From: Allolobophora icterica
Taxonomy: Eukaryota > Annelida > Clitellata > Crassiclitellata > Lumbricidae
Direction of reading: 5' to 3'
Assembly (NCBI GenBank): GCA_963556255.1
Contig: OY744605.1
Coordinates: 5,496,881 to 5,560,880 of the forward strand
Length of the DNA stretch: 64,000 bases
The position numbers and the translations under genes were made by a program. Under the pieces are notes generated by a model. The model made no database searches. It was not told the DNA's origin and saw only the letters and a program-made list of their open reading frames with translations. Of this stretch, positions 56,632-64,000 are shown one piece after another. Position 1 is the first letter of the stretch. Every line of letters starts with the position of its first letter.

Positions 56632-57031
56632 CAGGGGCGACGCTACACCAGGGCGCGCCAGGGCAAATGCCCTGGTAAAAAAGCCTTTGCCCTGGTCGAT
56701 GCCCTGCCAGAATTTTTGCCCTATCCAGAATTTGTTCGGGCATATTTGTTATATCCTGAAATATAAATTCATTTAATTGACTGAGATGTTAAAATTTGCT
56801 GTACAAATGTCAAAAAGCGTTCAGCTTCCGAGGGGCTTCGTCAATCTGATTATAAAAGACAAATATTTATAATGCTGGGGCGATTTATGGCAAGCGCGGA
56901 AGCGCGATCTTGTATATGGTCACAATTTAAGCTCGCGCTACCGCGCTCTCATAAATCGCCCTCTGCCCTGGTTACTTATATTACTACCCTGGCTATGCCC
57001 TGGTTATAAAAAATGTCTGGCGCCGCCACTG
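56632..57031. mobile_element. hAT-type MITE with perfect 8 bp duplication
   Basis: 400 bp. Ends CAGGGGCGACGCTAC and TCTGGCGCCGCCACTG (CAGxGGCGxCGCxA inverted). Perfect target duplication TCCTTCCG (56624-56631 and 57032-57039). Inside are repeated GCCCTGG motifs and a long inverted pair: GGGCGATTTATG...AAGCGCGATC and AGCTCGCGCTACCGCGCTC...CATAAATCGCCC. Confidence 0.85.
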
Positions 57032-57368
57032 TCCTTCCGCCTTCCCTCAATCATCCCTGTTGGATTGAGCGCTCTTTTTAGACACCTTTTAAACCGCTTT
57101 CCACCAATCTTATATAATTTGTGAGAGACGTAGACAATTGTTTAACGCCCTGTCTTTAACACCTTTAAACTACTACTAAGCCGTCCTATATAAGCATGGG
57201 ACACTGCGTTCGTTTAGTTCGGTCCTTTTCTTTTAAATCACGCTATGTTGGACACCTTTAAAATGTGATCAAACAATATTATATCAACATGAAATACCGA
57301 TCACCCATCCAGTTAAATTAGATAAAGATTTTGTAAATCGATAGTTACGGAGCAAATGCGCTAACTAC
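57032..57368. repeat. F-module left flank, copy 5
   Basis: TTTAGACACCTTTTAAACCG, TTTAACACCTTTAAACTACT, GGACACCTTTAAAATGTGATC, then GATAAAGATTTTGTAAATCG. Confidence 0.6.
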
Positions 57369-57592
57369 CTGCCATGCCTCCTCCATAAACGATCGTGATC
57401 AGGTAGACATAGATCATCGAACCAAGGTCAACCGTCCACGAAGGATTCTTCTCGTAGTCGGTTTGGGCGCAGTTGACGGTTGACGTGTCTCCGTCAACCG
57501 CCAACAAGGACATGGTTGACTAGTTGTATGTGGAACTCTGTGAGCTATTTCCGTTCAAAGCCGCGTTTTATGTGTCATATCGTCAGCTGTGA
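57369..57592 (-). pseudogene. fucolectin (F5/8-like) exon, copy F5
   Basis: Acceptor CATTCCAG, donor CAG|GTAGTT. The minus strand keeps MSLLAVDGDTSTVNCAQTDY and an ENPSW-type strand with DLGSMIYVYLITIVYGGGMA. A one-base insertion breaks the ENVAL segment and a TAG replaces CAG before STMS. NPWW has a changed residue (TCC for TGG). Confidence 0.75.
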
Positions 57593-57851
57593 CTGGAATG
57601 ATTTAATTATTCACAAGAGAATTAAGAATGAATTAATATTCATGCATGTATGGTAATTCGCGAAGGAAAATGCATTAATGATTCACAACCGAGATGCATT
57701 CATAATTCACATACGAAATGCATTCATAGTTCATAAGAGAAATGAATAAATAATTTGCAATGAGCTTTTGAATGTACTGATAATTCACTAGAGAAATGAA
57801 TTAAAATTCAAGTACATAATGCATTAATATTCACAACTGAAATGCAATAAG
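57593..57851. repeat. ATGCATTAATTCAC minisatellite
   Basis: Units like AATTCACAAGAGAAATGCATT. Interrupted by a SINE and resumes at 58080. Confidence 0.75.
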
Positions 57852-58071
57852 CAGGGGTTTAGAATAGTAGTAACACACATGGCCAGGAGAGCATAAGATA
57901 CGAAGATCGACTCCCGTAACCCCCCTCTAGGGCGGCGCCTTGCATGGCTGCCAAACAGTGTGCTTAATTAAGATATTGATTGTACTTTCATGTTTCAATG
58001 TAATCTTACTGCGTCTGTCGGTTTGAAATAATAAAGAATATAATTATTAATATTATTATTATTATTATTAT
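57852..58071 (+). repeat. S2 SINE, copy 3
   Basis: Head GGGTTTAGAATAGTAGTAAC...GAAGATCGACTCCCG, body GGGCGGCGCCTTGCATGGCT, then ATCTTACTGCGTCTGTCGGT and a (TTA)n tail. Inserted in the minisatellite. Confidence 0.65.
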
Positions 58072-58924
58072 CATAATAATTCCTGCATTAATGCATCAGT
58101 GATTCACATGCGAAATGCATTAGAAATTCGCAAACAAAAATGCACTTATGATTCACAACAAAGGTGCATTCATAATTAAAATACGCGATGCATTAATAAT
58201 TTACAGAAGAAATACATTTATAATTTCTAACAGAAATGCATCAGCAACTCATGTGCGAGATGCATTAATAATTCATGAGAAAATTAATGAATAATTTGCA
58301 AGAAACAAGCATAAAATACACAATATGACTGCATTACTGATTCACAAGAGAAATGTATAAGTAATTCGCATGCTGTGTACATAGGCGTAGACTCTGGAGG
58401 GGGCAGCTGGGGCACGTGCCCCCCAAATAATTGAGATGGACTGCACAATTAATGCAACAAGTGTAGAAAGAATAACTAACCCCCCAATATTTTGGGCAAG
58501 TTTACGCCAGTGGCTGTGTGTATTGATATTCACAAGAAAAATTCATTAATTAGAGGCGAATACATTGCAATTTCCGAAGACAGGACCTGGTGTACTTATG
58601 ATTCTCAAGAGAAATAATTTAACATTCATACATAAAATATACATAAATAATTCACAAGAGAGATGCAGCAGTGATTTACAACATGAATGCATTAAGATTA
58701 GCTAAGTGGATGAATATTTACGTGAAATGCATTAATTCAATTACAAAGTGCATTAATTCGCCCATGGATTCAGGGCCATTTTAAGGTCGTCGTAGGCCCT
58801 AGGCACTCTTGCATTCATACATCCCCAACTCAATTGGCAAATCTTCACTAAAGCTAAACGCTTTCACATTATTTCTTGACGTCGGATTTTGCTAATGCAA
58901 AGAGCCGAAGAGTTCACATAATTA
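58072..58924. repeat. minisatellite continued, with a MITE
   Basis: ATGCATTAATAATTCA units to about 58760. 58380-58512 is a short MITE (separate entry). Confidence 0.65.
58380..58512. mobile_element. small hAT-like MITE (CATAGGCGTAGACT)
   Basis: 133 bp. Ends CATAGGCGTAGACT and AGTTTACGCCAGTG match as inverted repeats at 11 of 14. Flanks GCTGTGTA and GCTGTGTG match at 7 of 8. A related left end is at 62086 (TCATAGGCGTAGACTATGGG). Confidence 0.75.
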
Positions 58925-59290
58925 TTTAATTAATTCAATCATTATTTAGCGCCTCTTCCAGAGAACTACTCAGAGGCGCTCTTGACTCCAGCACGGCCGA
59001 AATAACAGTTTTCAAACGGTCGTATAAGGTATCAGAGGAAGAACTAAGATGTTAGCGCAGCTCAGGAGGCAGGCAATGCCATAATTATGGTCGGGCCGAC
59101 CACCAAGAAGGCGCGGCTTTACATGATAACAGTGCGGGCAAATGGGATGGAAAGCACCCCCTCCCCAGCGAGCGGAGGACTCGAGCAGTCCGAGAAGCCG
59201 ACACAGGCCGGAAGAGGTCTAGCAAATTTCTTACTTTCTTCAAACTGCGTTGTTCGACCGTGGTTGGGCTCAGAGTGCTCCTGAGTAGGC
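58925..59290 (-). pseudogene. L2-like LINE C-terminus and 3' end
   Basis: Left end ATTTAGCGCCTCTTCCAGAG...AGAGGCGCTC hairpin. Frames on the minus strand give NYGIACLLS-type and PYDRLKTVISAVLESRAPLS, as expected for an LPxxLR...LK-T end. Frameshifted. A 65-codon frame on the + strand is a shadow. Confidence 0.5.
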
Positions 59291-59819
59291 AATCAGAAGG
59301 GGCGCCATATAAAACTCCTTTAATGATATTAATGCGTAAAAGTTATTAAATTTGAATTTGCTGTTATCTGCAATTTTCCTGTTTCCATTTCTCAGGTCAA
59401 TCATTCAGTATCTCATTTTCAGATTTTCTTAGGCCCCTGAAAATGTCGTATGTCCTATGCATTAAAGCCAGCTCAGAATGCTTATTCCATTTTAGCAGTA
59501 CATTAATTCCTACATAAAATTTATCAAAACTCATCTATTAAATCCAATTGTTCATATATAAAAGGCACTAATTCACCCGTGAAATGCATTAATTCACACA
59601 ACATTAGATGCACTAAATCGCATCTTTGATGGAATATCACACACACACACACGAATTTCAGTAATTCACTCCGTAAGCTAAGGATGTATTAAACTTCAAT
59701 CATTCATTCAATTATACTTTCATTCGCTCAATCATTCAACCAATCACACACTCTCCAACTCATAAGTCTCTCTCACTCTCTCACTCGCTTATTCACTCAC
59801 CCACCCCGACACTCTCTCT
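59291..59819. repeat. minisatellite remnant and TCACTC-rich flank
   Basis: 59500-59640 ATTCACCCGTGAAATGCATT units; 59700-59815 TCATTCAATC and CTCTCTCACTC, as at 25.7-25.97 kb. Confidence 0.6.
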
Positions 59820-60049
59820 GTGTGGCGTGGTGGCTCAGTGGTAAGTTCGGCGCCTTGTGACCGGAGGGTTGCAGGTTCGAATCCCACTCTAGCCGCTGCG
59901 TACGGACCTTGGGCAAGTCCTTCACTCGCAATTGCTCGTGGCGCTTCGGCGTGAAAACTCCGACACAGTATCAAATGCTGTAGTCGGGAGCGCCTCTGAG
60001 TAGTAGTTAACTTCGAGAGGCGCTATAGAAATATCCGGAATAAAAAAAA
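59820..60049 (+). repeat. tRNA-headed SINE (S1), full length
   Basis: A box TGGCTCAGTGG (59831-59841), B box GGTTCGAATCC (59874-59884), body, then the 3' hairpin GAGCGCCTCTGAGTAG...CGAGAGGCGCTATAG and poly-A. The 3' end matches the L2-like LINE end (6535-6568), so the LINE RT is the likely mobiliser. A minus-strand copy is at 40.6 kb. Confidence 0.88.
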
Positions 60050-60308
60050 GATGATTAGCGTCGTCATCCTCCTTTCTCCAGGCTTACAATATCAGAGAGT
60101 AGAGGTCGGATTTACTAATTAATTTAACAAGCTAAACACCTTTGTATCATATTTATCTGTCACTTTGCTGTCATACTACGTCGTTAAACTGCGGATCCTT
60201 AAATCCAACGTATCGGCGATGCTAAAACACCTTTATAACATATTTAACTAATGATATATATTCTACGATATCTCATAGGCGATATTTATATTCTTCTCTT
60301 TACTTATA
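60050..60308. repeat. direct repeat, left copy (with 61388-61657)
   Basis: GATGATTAGCGTCGTCATCC, GGCTTACAATATCAGAGAGT, ACCTTTGTATCATATTTATC, GGCGATATTTATATTC. About 240 bp, repeated closely at 61388-61657. Confidence 0.8.
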
Positions 60309-61287
60309 CATGGTGAGTCAGAAAAAACGTATCCCTACATATTTTACTTTAATTTCGTAAGAAATCAGGTTACGTCAACGAAATTTAAGTAGAGATAGAA
60401 GAGTTATTACTGAGCATTGAGAAAGTTAAATTTTGTGTTCAAGTTGACCTCCTTGGGCTCCACGCATACGCGAAACGCGTAAGCAACTGCTTGATCAATG
60501 ATGCGCTGAATCACATCGTCTCATGCCTCAACAATTCGATGACGCAACTCGTTGACATCATGTATTCGACATCTGTAGACCTTTTCTTGCATGACACTCC
60601 ATTTGTTACTGGGTGCTGCTACAGTAAAGAGTTTTTCATCGGTAAACCAGAGGAAATTGACTAGGCTTGCAGGATACAACCTCAATCAATAACTGACTGG
60701 AACGGGATCGTTTGAATCTTGCTTGTTTGTTAGCCTCTGTCCGTTCTTGAGCGTGTCGTTTCTTTAAACACTGCCAAATGAAAATCAATCTTAACGATTC
60801 TTCTAACTGAAGACTGGCTGATTCCTATCTCTCAAGCTATTTATCTCTGCGTACAATGCCTTTGCGGCAGTTTCCTGGCTAACCACCAGCAATTCAACCT
60901 GTTCAACATCGTCGACCTTCTGGTCTTTCGCGGGCGTCCGCTACCTGGTTGACAATGAAAAGACCCAGTATTATCGATCTTTGAAAGGAGAGCATTTAAT
61001 CCACCACGAGTACACCCTTTATCTCAAAATTCCTTTTAAAACGTTTCGCATAGTAATGTTTAATCTTTCGTAAAATCTTACGATGTTTCTTCGGTTAACA
61101 CCATTTTGTCTGGGTTAACGTGACTTAATTATAGCTCAGGTTTGTCCAGCTTTTAATGCAAAATAATTTATACAGTACTTGGCTATATCATCAAGCGTCA
61201 ATATTCTGAAATTTCATTACAATTGATTGTTATCTTCATGAATTATGTTAAGTTATCTAGGGACACGTTTTTTTCTGACTCACCGTG
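60309..61287 (-). mobile_element. Tc1/mariner-like transposon, decayed
   Basis: Inverted ends of about 29 bp: CATGGTGAGTCAGAAAAAAC at left and its complement GTTTTTTTCTGACTCACCGTG at right. TA duplications flank both ends (60307-60308 and 61288-61289). The minus strand has scattered transposase-like words (ELRHRIVEA, FRVCVEP) but many stops. About 980 bp, inactive. Confidence 0.8.
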
Positions 61288-62037
61288 TATATGTATACAT
61301 ATTTTTGTGTCGGACACGGTAGCGGATCGATTCGAGCCTCCTCTAAGACGGTTACTGTGAGGGTAGAATGGTTGGCTAGTTCCTGTTTAACGACAAAGAT
61401 GATTAGCGTCGTCATCCTCCTTTCTCCAGGCTTACAATATCAGAGAGTAGAGGTCGGGTTTGCTAATTAATTTTACAAGCTAAACACCTTTGTATCATAT
61501 TTATCTGTCACTACCAGCGTCAACTGCCTTTGCTGTCATACTATGTCGTTAAACTGTGGATCCATAAATCCAACGAATCGGCGATGCTAAGACACCTTTA
61601 TAACATATTTACCGAATGCTATATATTCTACAATATCTCATAGGCGATATTTATATTCCCACTCCGTGAACTTGTTGTGGATCAACGTCAATAGCTCAGG
61701 AAGCCATAAGATATCGTTAAACACTAGAAACTAACACCGGCACTTCTCGAACTCTGGCAGTGCCAGTACCAAGCCTGGATAAAGGAGGAGGGCGACGTTA
61801 ATGATGTTTGTTATCACACTGTGTCTCTAAACTGAAACTACTACTACTGCTAACGACCATACTGCCCGTAGTCGGGAGTGCCGATCGCAGGCTGGGGATA
61901 CATGTAAGAGGAAGGCGACCATAATCATTTTCACTTTGAAACTACCGCGTTCAGCAATATATAAACAAAAAGGAATATTGAATTCCACCGGCACCCGAAG
62001 TGTCAATAGTGCGAGGTAGTTCCTGTCCCAAGTCTGC
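61288..62037. repeat. segment shared with 53.5-54.1 kb
   Basis: 61310-61365 SINE-like head; 61388-61657 right copy of the direct repeat; 61700-62037 inverted 'GCCTGGATAAAGGAGGAGGG' unit and GTCCCAAGTCTGCACTAC. Confidence 0.65.
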
Positions 62038-63221
62038 ACTACAATAATTACAGTACAATAGCTACATTACCATAGTTACATTCATAGGCGTAGACTATGG
62101 GGGGAGTGTGCCCTCCACCCTATAATTGACTGAGTTGGTGATTTATATGTGACTTAATAAAATCGTTTTTTGTTACTTTTCTTGCGTTACATGTTACTTT
62201 TCTTGCGTTACATGTTTTTGGACCATCAACAAACAGTGTGTGGACTCAGTAAAAGTGATATAACTTTGGTTCTGTTTGAAATATTTTGGTGAAATTTAGC
62301 TGTTATACGTAGATGTGAATTACGTTTAAGCCAGTGAAAGTTGATTTAAACACTCCTACTTTTGGGCGAAATATTACGAAAAACCTGTAGGGGGTTATTT
62401 TTGTATGGCCCACCCTGTAGATGCTTAAATGTAGAGTTTAAAAGAGCAATGGCAACGAACTGTATCATGCAGCAATCTGTTTAGGTAAATGTGCTGTTCG
62501 TGCAATTTTTTGTCCCTGATGTAACGTAATGCGGATGTCACCACGAAATGTCGTTAAAGTGAAGTTTAATAAATCGGTACTGACTTAAGCACAACCTTGT
62601 GATTTTGCGAGAATTACTATACCAAAAAATTCCGATAGACGCAAATTGTTCTTTGATGGCATAAGATGTTGTACAAAGTTAGTTAAACTTAATATACTGC
62701 TCATAAAACAATGCTCTCATTAGACACCTTTAAAGCGGTATCTTGCTATGCTATATATATTACAAATTCGTTTAAGTGCTAGAGCAGCTAGACGCTAACA
62801 GGATTTTGCAGTAGGTAAAGTGAAGTCGACGTCAACGGCCTAGGAAGCCATAAGATGTTAAACAATGGAAAGTACTAATTGGTCGCCAGGCTGTAGCATA
62901 TATCAGGCACTCGTCTATGCTACGGTGAAAATAACAATATCTTTCTATCGACGTCAACAGCCGTTGATGCCATGAGATCTCTTGTTAAACGATCGCTAGA
63001 TGTCGTATTGAAACAATTGAAAACCTAGTCAGAGGCCAAATTCATTGCAAAAAAATTAAAGACAGATCAAAGGGAAAAAGGAACTCATTCTTTCTCGTTT
63101 CAAATACCTACCTGATTTCTATGAATGCCTGTTGTATATCTCATGTAAGTAATCTTTATTTTAATTGTCTTTTTAATTGTTTTTCGCAGTTTAAATTGAG
63201 AAATATGTCTATTGTCTTTAG
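62038..63221. repeat. short minisatellite, MITE end, LINE tail pieces
   Basis: 62038-62085 few TACAGTACAATAGC units; 62086 onward a MITE left end; 62520-62690 I-type LINE 3' UTR-like words; 62820-62870 and 62945-62995 GACGTCAACGGCC tails. 63000-63220 is AT-rich and may be intron of the receptor. Confidence 0.5.
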
Positions 63222-63340
63222 TTCAATTGTACCACTGAATGTCCAGACTGGGTGTCGAATCGTATGGCTCAGGGTCAGAGAACGATGGTTGAGGATCAAG
63301 GAACGGTCTGCGTATCTGACGAGTATGTCGACTCAGACAA
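63222..63340 (+). CDS. EGFR-like membrane-proximal cysteine exon, intact
   Basis: After an acceptor ATTGTCTTTAG, 119 nt read FNCTTECPDWVSNRMAQG, QRTMVEDQGTVCVSDEYVDS, D, with donor CAA|GTAGGT. C-x3-CP followed by a third Cys fits the furin-like/GF-receptor cysteine repeats of ErbB ectodomains (TCVKKCP...). Phase 0 in, phase 2 out; joined to the next exon the split codon is AA|C (Asn). An in-frame TAG lies just before the acceptor, so the exon cannot extend further left in this frame. A partial paralogue lies at 4.9 kb. Short, so domain call is moderate; the phase match strengthens it. Confidence 0.6.
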
Positions 63341-63841
63341 GTAGGTTACCAGAATGAAATAAAGCAATTGCATGACTAAATCACTAAATGAATGCACAAA
63401 TGTGTGAATAAATGACTGACTGAATGAATGAACAAACGAATAAATAAATAAATTAAAAAATGAATTAGCTAAACCTTTAAATAATGATTAAATGAATGAA
63501 TTAATTAATGAATAAATGAATGAATAATCAAACAAACAAGAAAATAAAGAAACAAAGAAAATGTAAGTCAGTAAATAAATAATACAAATATCTAAAGATA
63601 TAAATAAATGAATAAATAAATATTAAATGAATGAATGTAAGTGAACAAAGAAATGAATAAATGTATAAACCAACGAACGATGGAATGAAAATAAATAGAT
63701 TAGTCAAATCATAAAATTATATCAAATGTATCCGCCATTGAATTTTTCAATAATGTTTTTCTAATGTTTCTCTAATTTTTTATTCTTCATAGTTACTTTC
63801 CTTAGAATTTTCCTAATTTTTTCCTAATTATTTACTGGCAG
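63341..63841. other. intron between receptor exons, GAATAAAT-rich
   Basis: Rich in AATGAATGAATAAAT, then a T-rich tract TTTTTTCCTAATTATTTACTGGCAG that ends in a good acceptor. Confidence 0.6.
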
Positions 63842-64000
63842 CCGAAGGCAATTTGCCATAATCGTTGTCGTGCTGACTTCCGGTTGCCTCGTTCTCGGTC
63901 TCGTTGTCGTTCTTATTCTTCTTCTTCGACGGCAAGTTGCCAAGACCGAGGAGAAGAAACTGCGACTGACGGCCAAGCTGACCGGAATAGTCGAGTGCGA
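63842..64000 (+). CDS. EGFR-like transmembrane/juxtamembrane exon, copy T4 (cut by window end)
   Basis: Reads RRQFAIIVVVLTSGCLVLGL, VVVLILLLRRQVAKTEEKK, LRLTAKLTGIVEC up to the window edge. A 25-residue hydrophobic span (AIIVV to LILLL) then RRQVAK is a type I transmembrane helix with stop-transfer charge. LTAKLTGIVECE resembles invertebrate ErbB juxtamembrane segments. Acceptor TTTACTGGCAG is intact, unlike copy T3. Phase 2 entry matches the exon at 63340. No lesion seen, so this may be part of a living gene continuing to the right. Confidence 0.72.

Noticed and set aside
59831..59884. tRNA gene
   Set aside because: A and B boxes are present, but the sequence continues into SINE body with LINE-derived tail and has a second copy at 40.6 kb.

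Overview
The window reads as animal nuclear DNA, very rich in repeats. It holds no rRNA, no operon-like gene order and no CRISPR array. Nearly everything is fragments of non-LTR retrotransposons, tRNA-derived SINEs, short DNA transposons, long trinucleotide arrays and minisatellites. The retrotransposon mix (I-type with RNase H, L2/CR1-like, RTE-like, and an endonuclease-type LINE in TAA repeats), together with fucolectin and PAN exons, suggests a marine invertebrate. A mollusc or other lophotrochozoan is my best guess, but this is inference from repeat flavour, not proof.

Two scattered sets of host exons sit inside this repeat sea. On the + strand there are pieces of an EGF-receptor-like (ErbB) tyrosine kinase: a cysteine-bearing membrane-proximal exon (4.9 and 63.2 kb), a transmembrane/juxtamembrane exon (18.7, 37.0 and 63.8 kb), a kinase N-lobe exon (6.2 kb), the DFG activation-segment exon (48.3 kb), and two C-tail exons ending in NPEYFNQ (15.1-16.0, 30.3-31.0 and 50.4 kb). 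On the - strand there are five copies of a fucolectin (F5/8-like) exon (25.0, 29.8, 43.5, 50.2, 57.4 kb) and four copies of a PAN/apple-like exon (11.9, 24.5, 31.8, 53.3 kb). Several splice junctions agree in phase, and differences between copies are often synonymous. Most copies are frameshifted, truncated, inverted or have lost a splice site. The picture is a decayed, shuffled tandem array. The pair of exons at the right edge (63222-64000) looks intact and may open a living gene beyond the window.

Layout: 0-6.3 kb holds repeats, a piggyBac-like MITE and the first receptor pieces. An L2-like LINE lies at 6.5-8.3 kb, nested MITEs at 9.7-10.0 kb, and an I-type LINE with an RTE-like insertion at 12.3-14.9 kb. 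Receptor tail exons and T/F/P modules fill 15-32 kb. An endonuclease-type LINE inside TAA repeats is at 32.4-33.1 kb. A GC-rich island at 33.4-36.4 kb carries an array of covarying hairpins. A second endonuclease-type LINE is at 38.8-40.9 kb, and a near-intact I-type LINE at 45.2-48.0 kb. The DFG exon and a third fucolectin/tail region occupy 48-53 kb, a third endonuclease-type LINE 54.6-55.5 kb, and more modules, SINEs and a mariner-like element run to 63 kb.

Two LINE/SINE partnerships are visible. The I-type LINE 3' end (a hairpin with GTCGTC/GACGAC arms) is shared by many short repeats whose arms changed together to GACGTC/GACGTC. The L2-like LINE 3' hairpin (GAGGCGCT...AGCGCCTC) is shared by a tRNA-headed SINE. 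Exact ends of degenerate elements are approximate.
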